Shown piece by piece: positions 50,579 through 59,221 of a stretch of 64,000 bases of DNA. Positions within the stretch are counted from its first letter, which is position 1. Each line of letters starts with the position of its first letter. The notes beneath the pieces are model-generated. The model was not told where the DNA came from. It made no database searches and worked only from the letters and a program-made list of their open reading frames with translations. Origin of the DNA: BPJO01 sp037189665 (GTDB lineage: Bacteria > Planctomycetota > Phycisphaerae > Tepidisphaerales > Tepidisphaeraceae); contig JBBCIV010000041.1 in the NCBI GenBank assembly GCA_037189665.1, positions 1 through 64,000 of the forward strand. Reading direction: 5' to 3'. A program made the translations under genes and the position numbers.

Positions 50579-51768
50579 AGCGTTGCAATGTCGGGCATTG
50601 ATGGGCGGTTGTCCAACGCATCCGCGGCCTCTCGACCGTCAGGCCAAAACACAACGTAAAGCCGGCTGTGGAGTGTGTATCCACCAAAACGTCGTCGCAA
50701 GGCAAAGTAACGCGCGTCACCCGCGGGAAAGCCGCACGCCAGGTAGTCCAGGCCGGATTGCAACGCGACGCCGTTCAGCGAGGCGATCACTTCGACGATT
50801 GCCTCGTCGTCGCCGCCGTCGCAACTCGTCGCGATCTGAGTGACATATCCCAACTTCATCGGCTTACCGACCGGCGGAAGTTTTGGGGCGCCCGATAAGT
50901 GGGATATGGCGTTCAGACACGGCCGTAAGATTTTGAAGGAGGGGGCGCATCCGCGAACGACGGACTGCTTGAACGGCCGCTGGTCCCAAACCGCGGCACT
51001 GGTGGCCAGCTTGTCGCCATGCATCGTGATTCGAGTTGCGTCGCGAGAAAGGCCGGGCGGCATTCGTTCGAGCGATTCGCGCGGCCAGTGTGTCGCGAAC
51101 TGCCACCGCGACTGATGCCGGGCCAGAAATGCTTCGAACTCGTCGAAGTTCGCCACGGTTGGTTGCGTTGTTCGATCTGCTTCGGACGGCCACTGTCTGG
51201 CGACGAGCTTGCGCCGTCGCAATGGCATGATGAGCGTCACCAGGTCGTGAACGTGGCGGTATGTCGGCATGCCTCGCAGGTTCGCCTCCAGGAATCGCCG
51301 GGCGACGTGGTTGTCGCGCATGATGCTCGTCAGGTAGAGCCGCGTTCGACCGTCGGCCTCATGCAGTTGTTGGAACAGCTTGAAGCCGCCAAGTAACGCG
51401 CGCGGATTCGACCGATGGTCCCGGTCGAGCCGAAGTCCGCCAAGGTAGCCGACGCGCGTCACCTGGCCGTTCACGTATACCGACCGCATCCCGCGGGTAC
51501 CTGTCGCATAAAGCCCACCGCCCGGTCGGCGGGCGACGATGGTTTGCGACGATTCGTTCTCGATCGACGCCGCGATGGCAGCGTGCGGCTCGCGTTCGAG
51601 GGAGATCTGAATCGATCCGTCCATCGCGTTATCGCGTAACAGACGGCGAATCTCGGCATCGTCTGCGGCGGTCGCGACCTCAAACCGGCCTGGCGCAGGA
51701 CGTGTGCGGGCCAACAGCGTCGGTAACGATGGTCGGATTAGCTGCATTTCAGGAATTGCCCCTGCCAT
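50575..51768 (-). CDS. GNAT-family N-acyltransferase-like protein
   Basis: 397 residues. The N-terminal GNAT domain is clear: ADDAEIRRLLRDNAMDGSIQ, then VTRVGYLGGLRLDRDHRSNP (CoA-binding strand and loop) and RDNHVARRFLEANLRGMP (final helix and strand). The C-terminal 180 residues resemble a second, degenerate GNAT copy. The ATG at 51768 has GGAG 7 bases upstream and overlaps the radical SAM 1 gene by 31 bases. Transfer of an acyl group to an amine in the cluster pathway is likely; the acyl donor is unknown, and no acyl carrier protein is encoded here. Confidence 0.78.
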   Translation of the reverse strand: MAGAIPEMQLIRPSLPTLLARTRPAPGRFEVATAADDAEIRRLLRDNAMDGSIQISLEREPHAAIAASIENESSQTIVARRPGGGLYATGTRGMRSVYVNGQVTRVGYLGGLRLDRDHRSNPRALLGGFKLFQQLHEADGRTRLYLTSIMRDNHVARRFLEANLRGMPTYRHVHDLVTLIMPLRRRKLVARQWPSEADRTTQPTVANFDEFEAFLARHQSRWQFATHWPRESLERMPPGLSRDATRITMHGDKLATSAAVWDQRPFKQSVVRGCAPSFKILRPCLNAISHLSGAPKLPPVGKPMKLGYVTQIATSCDGGDDEAIVEVIASLNGVALQSGLDYLACGFPAGDARYFALRRRFGGYTLHSRLYVVFWPDGREAADALDNRPSMPDIATL

Positions 51769-53183
51769 GCCGAATCTCCGAGTGGATAATGGTCGCGCGC
51801 GCTGACGTCCGCCCGGTGGAGGGCGTTGATCAGGAAGAAATTCCGGAACATGAACCCGTCGCGGCGGTTCGCGCCCATGACGCTTCGCCGCAGGATGCTG
51901 GACCACGCGTAGAACTGCCGGCGCGCTTCCACACATTGCCGCTGCAACTCGTCGGCCGACATCCCCGCGGGCGTGAACGGGATCGTGTTGTAGCTGTATC
52001 CGTCGTCGAGCCACCACCGTTCGAATCGCAACCGGCCGGCCGATTCTAAACGGTCATAAAGCGGCGTTCCGGGGAATGGCGTGAGATGGTTGAAGGCGGC
52101 GATGTACAAGCCGGCTTCTTTCGCCAGCGCCACCGTATGGGTGAACGTGGCCGCGGTGTCGGCATCGTAGCCGAAGATGAACGTGCCGTACACGCGAATG
52201 CCGTATCGTCGCAGGTTGGCCAGCGCGGGGGCATATCCGCCGCGCATCAGGTTGAACTTCTTGTTCATCGCCGCGAGTGTCGCCGAGTCGGTGCTCTCGA
52301 ACCCGATCAGAACGCCCATGCATCCGCTGCGCCGCAGCAGGTCGAGGAACTCCTCGTCATGGGCAGCGTTGATGCTCGACTGACCGACCCAGCGAAGCTT
52401 CAGCGGAATCAGCGCGCGGTAAAACGCTTTGGCTTCTTCAAGGTTGCTCGTCAGGTTGTCGTCGACGAAGAAGATCAGCCGCCGATGGAACTGGCGTCGC
52501 AGTTCACGTATTTCGCGAATGATTTCGTCGGTCGGCCGGCGCGTTTGGGTTGCCGAAAACACTTTCGTGACCGCGCAAAACTCGCATTTGAAGTGACAGC
52601 CGCGTCCGGCTTCGACCAGGCCGATAGGCAGATATCGTTTGCCTTGAAAGATCGATCGGTCGGGTCGAAGTTGTGACAGGTTGGGCCGGCCGGCGGCGCG
52701 ATAGAACTTCTGCGGCGTGCCGTGCCGGTAATCATCGACCACGAGCGGCCAGATGCCCTCGGCTTCGCCGACGACGACCGAGTCGGCGTAGTCGGCAACC
52801 TCATCGGGGCAGAGCATCGCGTGGAACCCGCCCATCACGACCGGTATACCACGCCGTCTATAGTCAGAAGCGATCTGGTAGGCGCGCTTGGCGGTGTAAG
52901 TCTCGACGCTGATCGCCACGAGGTCCGTCGGTTCGTCGATGGGAATGACTTCCATCCGGTCGTCATGAAACCGCACGTCCACGTCCCGGGGCGTTAACCC
53001 CGAGATCGTCGCGGCGGGCAGTGGCTCCATCTGCCAGGTGCGGATGTCTTTCTGGCCCGGCCGCCGGCCGATGCAGGGATGGATGATCGTCAACCGGAAC
53101 GGCCCGACACGCGCGGGCCGCACGACAGCGCGGCCGCTGGCCGACGACGGCGGGGAATCGATCACGTTCAGTCGCCGTATCAA
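51738..53183 (-). CDS. B12-binding-type radical SAM enzyme 1
   Basis: 481 residues from the TTG at 53183, which overlaps the upstream stop codon (TTGA) and has GGGG 9-10 bases upstream; a GTG at 53165 or a later start is possible. The N-terminal half is a cobalamin-binding-like domain (LTIIHPCIGRRPGQ, VMGGFHAMLCPDE, VVVGEAEGIWP). The radical SAM core has the cluster motif GCHFKCEFC, then FVDDNLT, LIGFES and THTVALAKEAGLYIAAFNHL, and a C-terminal DUF4070-like tail. Such enzymes methylate or rearrange unactivated carbons, as in hopanoid methylation and BchE. It is paralogous to the next enzyme. The substrate is unknown. Confidence 0.87.
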   Translation of the reverse strand: MIRRLNVIDSPPSSASGRAVVRPARVGPFRLTIIHPCIGRRPGQKDIRTWQMEPLPAATISGLTPRDVDVRFHDDRMEVIPIDEPTDLVAISVETYTAKRAYQIASDYRRRGIPVVMGGFHAMLCPDEVADYADSVVVGEAEGIWPLVVDDYRHGTPQKFYRAAGRPNLSQLRPDRSIFQGKRYLPIGLVEAGRGCHFKCEFCAVTKVFSATQTRRPTDEIIREIRELRRQFHRRLIFFVDDNLTSNLEEAKAFYRALIPLKLRWVGQSSINAAHDEEFLDLLRRSGCMGVLIGFESTDSATLAAMNKKFNLMRGGYAPALANLRRYGIRVYGTFIFGYDADTAATFTHTVALAKEAGLYIAAFNHLTPFPGTPLYDRLESAGRLRFERWWLDDGYSYNTIPFTPAGMSADELQRQCVEARRQFYAWSSILRRSVMGANRRDGFMFRNFFLINALHRADVSARDHYPLGDSAWQGQFLKCS

Positions 53184-54592
53184 GTTCGCATCCCCGACAT
53201 GGTCAGCGGCACGATCGGCCCGGCGGGCGGCAAGCGGGAAGAATCGATCATCCAGTCGCAGTTGTAGAAACGATGCAGGTTGTGCGCGTAAAACCGATAA
53301 CCCAGGTTCGTCGCGACTCGCACGTGCAGCGGCGCCGGCGAATGGCGAAGACGCTCGAAAATCCCGCGCCACCCGTACGCCGTCTTCCACGCGTGCTCGG
53401 TCCCTCGCTGGAGTTGCTCGACCGTCATCCGCTTCGGCCGGAAGACGACATGTTGCCCGTCGTACAGCGACCAGTCCCGCGTGAGGATGCGCCCTTCCGA
53501 TTCCAGCCGGCGGTGAAGCGCCGTTCCCGGAAACGGCGTGACGATCGCGAACCGCGGTAAGTCGATCTTCGCTTCGATTGCAAACTGAGCCGTGCGTTCG
53601 AATACGTCGGGATCATCCTCGTCCATGCCGAACGTGAAACATCCCTGGACGGCGATTCCATAATCGTGCAGTTGGCCGATCAGCGCGGCGAAATCTTCCG
53701 GCCGATTGAACCCCTTTCGGCTGGCGCGAAGGTTGCCGGTCGAAATCGATTCCAGGCCGATCAGCAGGCCCGCACAACCGCTGCGGGCCGCCAGCTTGAG
53801 CAGCTCGACGTCGTGGCCGATCAGCGTCGTCGACAATCCGTACCAACGCACGTTCAACGGAATCAGCGCGCGAAAGAGGTCGGCAGCGTACGCGCGGTCG
53901 GCGATCAGGTTCAGATCGACGAAGATCAACTGCCGCGTCCTGCCTTGCGCGAGGTGCCGGCGGATGTCGGCGGTCACTTCATCGACAGGTTTCTGGTACG
54001 GTTTTCTTCCCCATGCCGACGGGACGACGCAGAAGTCACAGTCGTGCACGCAACCGCGGGTCGCCTCGAAGACGTTGTCAGTCATGAACCGCTTTCGCGG
54101 CAACAACTCGCGCCGTGCGAACGGCCGGTTCGCCAGCGACAGTCCCGCCGCCTGATCGTAGCGAGGCCGCACCTGACCTTCGCGGGCGAAGTCGCGCAGC
54201 AGTTCGGGCCAGGAGTCCTCCGCGTAACCGACGACGATCGCGTCGGCGCGCGACTGGGCGTCGTCGGGAACGAGCGTCACGTGCGGCCCGCCCAGCACCG
54301 TCGTCACACCGGCTAAGCGAAACCGGTCCGACAGTTCATAGGCCCGCGGCGCCGTGCCGGTGATGACGGTGATGCCCACCAGGTCGACGTCGAGCCGATC
54401 CGGAATGTCGGCGATCCCTTCGTCGATCAACGTCAGATCGACGTCCAGTTCCGGCGAGACAAGCGCAGCGAGCGTGGTCAGCGTGAGCGGTTGATACCGA
54501 AGCGACTTGCGAAAAATGCCGCCGCGATGTCGATAGAGCGGGCCTTTGGGCGAGATGAGCGCGACGCGGAATTTACGTTCAGATCGTCGCAC
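53180..54592 (-). CDS. B12-binding-type radical SAM enzyme 2
   Basis: 470 residues. The N-terminal cobalamin-binding-like domain has VALISPKGPLYRHRGG, VTVLGGPHVTLVPDD and IVVGYAEDSWPELL; the radical SAM core has ATRGCVHDCDFC, FVDLNLIADRAYA, LIGLESISTGN and FTFGMDEDDPDVF. The GTG start at 54592 is supported by GAGGGG about 8 bases upstream. It is the first gene of the minus-strand arm, with TTTACC-16-TATAAT upstream at 54638-54665. Radical SAM 1 starts within its stop codon. Two paralogous enzymes of this type in tandem suggest two successive carbon-centred steps on one substrate (inference). Confidence 0.88.
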   Translation of the reverse strand: MRRSERKFRVALISPKGPLYRHRGGIFRKSLRYQPLTLTTLAALVSPELDVDLTLIDEGIADIPDRLDVDLVGITVITGTAPRAYELSDRFRLAGVTTVLGGPHVTLVPDDAQSRADAIVVGYAEDSWPELLRDFAREGQVRPRYDQAAGLSLANRPFARRELLPRKRFMTDNVFEATRGCVHDCDFCVVPSAWGRKPYQKPVDEVTADIRRHLAQGRTRQLIFVDLNLIADRAYAADLFRALIPLNVRWYGLSTTLIGHDVELLKLAARSGCAGLLIGLESISTGNLRASRKGFNRPEDFAALIGQLHDYGIAVQGCFTFGMDEDDPDVFERTAQFAIEAKIDLPRFAIVTPFPGTALHRRLESEGRILTRDWSLYDGQHVVFRPKRMTVEQLQRGTEHAWKTAYGWRGIFERLRHSPAPLHVRVATNLGYRFYAHNLHRFYNCDWMIDSSRLPPAGPIVPLTMSGMRT

Positions 54593-54637
54593 GCACTGAT
54601 CCCCTCGTCATCCGACAAAAGTCGGCCAGGTTTCGGC

Positions 54638-54665
54638 ATTATAGTCTCGACACTTTGCAGGTAAA
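54638..54665 (-). promoter_or_regulatory. Sigma70-like promoter of the radical SAM arm
   Basis: On the minus strand TTTACC (54665-54660), a 16-base spacer and TATAAT (54643-54638). Start of transcription would be near 54631, giving a leader of about 40 bases before the GTG at 54592. TATAGT on the opposite strand at 54640 could serve the plus arm. Confidence 0.55.
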
Positions 54666-54768
54666 GCCGCATAATCCGCCTGGCGCGAAGGAAACGCGTC
54701 GTCTCGCTCCGCATCGGGGAATGCTATTGCGACCTACGACCTCAATGCTCCTGCCGGATCGCAATCGC

Positions 54769-55707
54769 ATGAGCGTTGATCATGTTAATCGTCATGCCGA
54801 TCTTCACGGTATTGCGTTGGCTGGTGAACCACTGTCGACGAGTGTCGATCACGGGAAGTTTTTCACCTGTCCAACACTTGCCCCACTTTTTCACACGGCC
54901 ATCTTCTCGACGCTCAGTGAACCGCAACAGCGTCGCTATAACCAGTTCGTTGCGCTGATGCAGAACGAGTTGATCTGCTTTTTCGAACAGGAACTCGCCG
55001 ACCGGGTGCTGCCCGTGTTGTTGAAGGGCGACCGTGGACTTGACCCACAGCTGGCCGCGTCGTTGCGGCGGTTCCTTCACGATGAGCGGCAACATACGCA
55101 GATGTTCCGCCGGCTTAACCAGTTGGCTGAGCCGGCGTGGTACGCGGCAGGGGACTATCACATCCTGAGGTTAACCCCCGCCATGCTCGCGCCGTTGCGG
55201 TGGATCGCCAGCCGACCCGAGTGGTTCCCCATGGTGTTCTGGATCATGCTGCTGATGGAGGAACGTTCGCTGATGATCAGCCGGCGGTACGCCGCGATGG
55301 ACCCGGCGACGCTCGATTCGCGGTTCGCCGAGACATATCGCGCCCATGCCGAGGATGAGGTCCGGCATGTGCATCTCGACTGGCATATGCTCGAGCATTT
55401 CTATATATCCCGGCCGCGTTGGCTACGGCGGGTGAACGCAAAACTGTTGGAATGGTTCATGGTCGGTCTCTTCTTCAAACCGAAGCGTGCCAATGTCCGC
55501 TTGGTGGAATTGTTGATCGCCGAATACCCGGAACTTGCCTCGCGCCGTGCGGAATTGCGGTCCGCAGTGGCCGGGTTGGTGACAAACCCGGGCTACCGAA
55601 CGATCATGTATTCTGCGGAATCCACCCCAATCAGCCGCGAGTTGTTTGAACGGATGCCTGAGTTTGCGTCATTGCGAAAACGGCTCTACGCGGAGGTGGC
55701 CGAGTGA
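54769..55707 (+). CDS. Ferritin-like diiron protein (oxygenase type)
   Basis: 312 residues, all-helical, with the carboxylate/histidine pattern of diiron oxygenases: EQELADRV, DERQHTQMF (ExxH), LMEERSLMISRRY and HAEDEVRHVHLDWHML (ExxH). This is the arrangement of p-aminobenzoate N-oxygenase (AurF) and related metalloproteins. The ATG at 54769 is used; in-frame ATGs at 54721 and 54745 are possible, and none has a strong Shine-Dalgarno. It opens the plus-strand arm, divergent from radical SAM 2. The desaturase gene starts in its stop codon (GTGA). N-oxidation or hydroxylation of the cluster intermediate is inference. Confidence 0.82.
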   Translation: MSVDHVNRHADLHGIALAGEPLSTSVDHGKFFTCPTLAPLFHTAIFSTLSEPQQRRYNQFVALMQNELICFFEQELADRVLPVLLKGDRGLDPQLAASLRRFLHDERQHTQMFRRLNQLAEPAWYAAGDYHILRLTPAMLAPLRWIASRPEWFPMVFWIMLLMEERSLMISRRYAAMDPATLDSRFAETYRAHAEDEVRHVHLDWHMLEHFYISRPRWLRRVNAKLLEWFMVGLFFKPKRANVRLVELLIAEYPELASRRAELRSAVAGLVTNPGYRTIMYSAESTPISRELFERMPEFASLRKRLYAEVAE

Positions 55708-56693
55708 ACGCTGCTCCCCACTCCACCGCCGACGACACCGAGACGGGCGCCCCCGAAGCCACGGCCGATCTGCCGGCCGGGACGGATCGCATTCCCGATC
55801 GGTTGAATTTCGCGATCTGTGTCGGCCAACTGGTCGGGATCGGACTTTGCTTCTGGGCGGCATCGGTCTTGTCCACGCCGTGGGCGGTCGCCCTTTTAGC
55901 GGCCGGGTTCGCGTTACTAATGGTCGGCGTCTACAGCGTCATCCACGAAGCCGAGCACGGCGTGCTGTTCGGCAACGCGAGGATGAACGTCGCAGCGGGC
56001 ATTGTCATGGCGGCGTTCTTTCCCGGGCCGTTTCACTTGCTTCGGCAGGGGCACATCGGCCATCACCTCCGGAATCGATCGGATGACGAAGCGTTCGACC
56101 TCTGGTTCGAGGGGGAATCACCCGTATGGAAGTGGGTGCAGTGGGTTGGCATTCTCACTGGTGCGTTTTACGTCATCGTTGTGCTCGGAAACGTCGTGGT
56201 GTTGGCACTGCCGTTCCTGCTGAACCGAAAATGGTTCGAGTTCGACTGTCCGTCGACCGCGTTCATGGACGCGCTGAACCCAAAGTATATGCGGGTGATC
56301 CAACTCGAAGCGCTGGGCGTTATCGCGCTACACGCGAGCATCGTGACGTTCATGCGGATTCCGATCCTGCATTACCTTGTGCTGTATGGCGCGTTCGGTT
56401 TCCTCTGGTCGGCGTTGCAATACCTTCATCATTACCGCACTGAACGGCACGTCAGCCGTGGGGCGAGAAACGTGTGGATCGGCTGGCCGATCGACAAGCT
56501 ATGGCTGGACCACAATTGGCACCTGGTTCACCACCTGCATCCGACGGTGTCGTGGGTACACCTCAATCGGATCGGCAAAAAGACGGGCGGGCGGCGTGAG
56601 TTTTTGCCCTGGGTGTACTTGCGGATGTGGGCCGGACCACGCAAAGCGACCGAACGGGTCGCGAACCCGTTCGCTGGGAAGGTGATCCGATGA
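55704..56693 (+). CDS. Membrane fatty-acid desaturase/hydroxylase
   Basis: 329 residues with four to five membrane segments and the three histidine boxes of the desaturase superfamily: HEAEH (81-85), HIGHH (117-121) and HNWHLVHHLH near residue 270. Such di-iron enzymes insert double bases of unsaturation or hydroxyl groups into acyl chains or carotenoids. The GTG start overlaps the TGA of the diiron gene. The first 33 residues are hydrophilic and Ala/Thr-rich. The hexapeptide-repeat gene starts in its stop codon. Presence in the cluster argues that an acyl chain is part of the product. Confidence 0.88.
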   Translation: MNAAPHSTADDTETGAPEATADLPAGTDRIPDRLNFAICVGQLVGIGLCFWAASVLSTPWAVALLAAGFALLMVGVYSVIHEAEHGVLFGNARMNVAAGIVMAAFFPGPFHLLRQGHIGHHLRNRSDDEAFDLWFEGESPVWKWVQWVGILTGAFYVIVVLGNVVVLALPFLLNRKWFEFDCPSTAFMDALNPKYMRVIQLEALGVIALHASIVTFMRIPILHYLVLYGAFGFLWSALQYLHHYRTERHVSRGARNVWIGWPIDKLWLDHNWHLVHHLHPTVSWVHLNRIGKKTGGRREFLPWVYLRMWAGPRKATERVANPFAGKVIR

Positions 56694-57427
56694 CGTCGAG
56701 ATCCCTGCCGCCGCAAACCAGCATCGCGACGACCGGGACGGTCGCGACCGCGCTGCCGATCTCAACGCGAGCACGGCTGACGATGGTCGCGATGGGGTAT
56801 ATCTCCTTCCTCAACGTCGTGATGATCATGCTGCTAGCCGGCCTTCCCGCCATGACGTCGCTGCCGCGATGGACTTCACTGTCGGCCGTCGCGTGGCTTC
56901 TGCTGGTGCCGCCGATCGTCGTCCGAACTGTGCTGGCGCTCGCGCCATTGCCTAGCGGCGATGTGGCCATCGGATCGCCGGCGTTCCTTCGCTGGTGGTT
57001 CACGTCGCAGTGGCAGGTGATCTTCAACCGGCTGCCGTGGATCGAAGAATGTGTCCGGCTCGTTCCGGGCCTCTATTCGGCGTGGCTGCGACTATGGGGC
57101 GCGCGAGTGGGGCCATTCGTCTACTGGACGCCGGGCTTGCGCATTCTCGATCGCCCGCTGGTGAAAGTGGGAGGCCGTGTGGTGTTCGGGGCCGACGTGC
57201 GAATTAGCCCTCACATCGTGATGCCGAACGACACGGGCCAGTTGGTGCTTCGCATCGGCCAGGTTCGTATTGGCAATGACGCGCTGATCGGTGGGTACTC
57301 GATTCTGCTCGCCGGTTGCTGGGTCGGGAACGGGGAAGCCACGCCGGGCAAACGCGAGGTCCGCCCGTTCTCCGGCTGGGTAGGTGGTAAACGCGTGTAC
57401 GACGAGGAAAGGGCGGCTCATGACTAA
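56690..57427 (+). CDS. Membrane-anchored hexapeptide-repeat (LbH) acyltransferase-like protein
   Basis: 245 residues. Two membrane segments (GYISFLNVVMIMLLAGL and AVAWLLLVPPIVVRTVLAL) are followed by an amphipathic region and a left-handed beta-helix-like part with regular hydrophobic turns (VKVGGRVVFGADVRISPHIV, VRIGNDALIGGYSIL). LbH proteins are mostly acyltransferases using acyl-CoA or ACP; the GLYSAWLRLWGARVG lead-in is like membrane-bound or NRPS-linked LbH proteins. The ATG overlaps the desaturase stop (ATGA). Its end overlaps the PAP2 gene by 8 bases. Acylation of a membrane-bound intermediate is inference. Confidence 0.72.
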   Translation: MTSRSLPPQTSIATTGTVATALPISTRARLTMVAMGYISFLNVVMIMLLAGLPAMTSLPRWTSLSAVAWLLLVPPIVVRTVLALAPLPSGDVAIGSPAFLRWWFTSQWQVIFNRLPWIEECVRLVPGLYSAWLRLWGARVGPFVYWTPGLRILDRPLVKVGGRVVFGADVRISPHIVMPNDTGQLVLRIGQVRIGNDALIGGYSILLAGCWVGNGEATPGKREVRPFSGWVGGKRVYDEERAAHD

Positions 57428-58082
57428 CATCCTCCGCCAGATCCTGGCACGCGTTCGCTGCCATTGGCGGCTGAAACTGATCGTCGGCTCCGTACTGACA
57501 ATCGGCATCTGCACTGGTTACTTCGGGTTGCAGCGGTTCCACTTCGGCGAAGCGCGTTCGTTCCCCCTGACGTTCGTGGACCGCTGGGCGTCGTTTTCGC
57601 CGGCATGGACAATCGTTTATCAATCCATGTACCTGATGCTGCCCGTCGCGTGGCTCGCTGAAACACGCGAGCAGGTGTGGCGGTACGTGGCGGGCCTGCT
57701 GCCGGCCATCTCGGTCGCGTTCGCGTTTTTCCTCTTCTTTCCCGTCACTTTCCCGCGGCCTGACACGACGATCGATGGGATGCTGAAGCTCATCCACGCG
57801 TACGATCTCCCGCTGAACGCGTTCCCCTCGCTGCACATGGTGCTGACGGCGCACGCCGTTGCGTTCGGGATTTGGTTGCTTCGTCCACCTGTCTGGGCGG
57901 CGGTAGCGGCATACGTGTGGGTCGCCTTGATCGCATACTCGACGCTGGCGACGAAGCAGCATTACTTCGTGGACGTGCCGGCAGGTGTTGCACTTGGCTG
58001 GGCCGGTCAGTACTTCGCAGGCAGGTGGAATTGGTGCTCGCCTCGCTTGTCCCCACTGCCGTTGCTTGCGGGGGAGCGATGA
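57420..58082 (+). CDS. PAP2/AUR1-like membrane protein
   Basis: 220 residues with five to six membrane segments and the PAP2_3-type active site: FPSLHMVLTAHA (central His) and TKQHYFVDVPAGVALGW (second His, Asp). The KQHYFVDV form is that of inositol-phosphorylceramide synthase (AUR1) and related phospholipid head-group transferases rather than of plain phosphatases. GGAAAGGG precedes the ATG, which lies inside the preceding gene. The Rieske gene starts in its stop codon. In this cluster it could attach the product to, or remove it from, a phospho-lipid head group (inference). Confidence 0.84.
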   Translation: MTNILRQILARVRCHWRLKLIVGSVLTIGICTGYFGLQRFHFGEARSFPLTFVDRWASFSPAWTIVYQSMYLMLPVAWLAETREQVWRYVAGLLPAISVAFAFFLFFPVTFPRPDTTIDGMLKLIHAYDLPLNAFPSLHMVLTAHAVAFGIWLLRPPVWAAVAAYVWVALIAYSTLATKQHYFVDVPAGVALGWAGQYFAGRWNWCSPRLSPLPLLAGER

Positions 58083-59221
58083 CAACGCCTGCGATTACTT
58101 CGATGCGCGTTGTCGCGCCGTCGGGCGAAGACTTTACACCTTGGCCGCTCGGGTGGACCTATTTCGCTGCGTCGGCGGAACTGTCCAATGGACCTGTGTC
58201 CCGAGACCTCTTCGGCCGATCGATCGCCTGCTACCGGACCGCCGACGGGACTGTCGTCGCGATGGACGGCCGGTGCTGGCACATGGGCGCCGACCTCGGA
58301 CAAGGCGAAGTCGTCGGCGACTGTCTTCGCTGTCCGTTTCATGGCTGGAAATTCGGTCCCGACGGCGCCTGCCGACACGTTCCCGCGCAACCGGCCGACA
58401 TACCGCCGGCGGCGAGACAGACCGCGTACGCGACCGCCGAGCGACGCGGCCGCGTTTACGTCTTCCCGTCGCTCCGGCCGACGCACCCGTTGCCATTCTT
58501 CGAAGGTGTGGATCCGGTGGACCTGGTCGTCGCGCCACCATTCGAGTTGCAGGTCGATTGTCCGTGGTGGCTGGTCGGCACGAATGGGTTCGACCTTCAA
58601 CACTTCGGAGAGGCGCACGACCGCCGACTCGTGCGCGAGCCGGTCGTGTCGACGCCGCACCCTGCCGCACGGCGGATCGTCGCGACGTTCGCGGTCTCGG
58701 GCGACAGCTGGCGCGACCGGCTTACCCGAAGATTTTCCGGCCCGTTCGTTGAAATGGACGTGATGATCTGGGCGGGGGCGCTCGCGTTCGTACAGGCAAA
58801 ATTCCGCCAATCGATCGACGGACCGCATCGCACGACGACCTATGGCGCCGTCGAGATTGCACCCGCACCCCATGCGACATCTCCGGTAAGCGTCGTCCGT
58901 GTGACGGTCGGCGTACGACAGCGCCGCGGTTGGCGGGCCGCGATCGACTGGTGTGACGCACGCGTCCGCAGTCACTTCATCACGGCATTTCTGAAGCCCG
59001 ATACGCACCTGTTGAAGCACGCGCGATACCGACCCGAAAGGCTGATCGACGCCGACCGGGTCATGTCTGACTACCTCGTCTGGCTGGCGTCTGTTTGCCG
59101 CGACGCCGGCCCTGTTTCGGAGCATTTCCATGTCTCGAACGATAGCGACCGCCGTCTTGTTGACGATCCTGTTACTCTCCGCGGGCAATGCGCCGGCGCA
59201 AACCGCGCAACCGTCGACTGA
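58079..59221 (+). CDS. Rieske-type non-haem iron oxygenase
   Basis: 380 residues. The Rieske [2Fe-2S] domain has C66-W-H68 and C85-P-F-H88. The catalytic domain has GTNGFDLQHFGEAHDRR, which supplies the Asn/Asp/His ligands of the mononuclear iron site. Family members hydroxylate, demethylate or desaturate small molecules with O2 and an external reductase; no reductase is encoded here. The ATG overlaps the PAP2-like stop codon (ATGA). Its last 31 codons overlap the start of the SnoaL-like gene, a long overlap of 92 bases. An oxidative tailoring role is likely. Confidence 0.88.
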   Translation: MTTPAITSMRVVAPSGEDFTPWPLGWTYFAASAELSNGPVSRDLFGRSIACYRTADGTVVAMDGRCWHMGADLGQGEVVGDCLRCPFHGWKFGPDGACRHVPAQPADIPPAARQTAYATAERRGRVYVFPSLRPTHPLPFFEGVDPVDLVVAPPFELQVDCPWWLVGTNGFDLQHFGEAHDRRLVREPVVSTPHPAARRIVATFAVSGDSWRDRLTRRFSGPFVEMDVMIWAGALAFVQAKFRQSIDGPHRTTTYGAVEIAPAPHATSPVSVVRVTVGVRQRRGWRAAIDWCDARVRSHFITAFLKPDTHLLKHARYRPERLIDADRVMSDYLVWLASVCRDAGPVSEHFHVSNDSDRRLVDDPVTLRGQCAGANRATVD

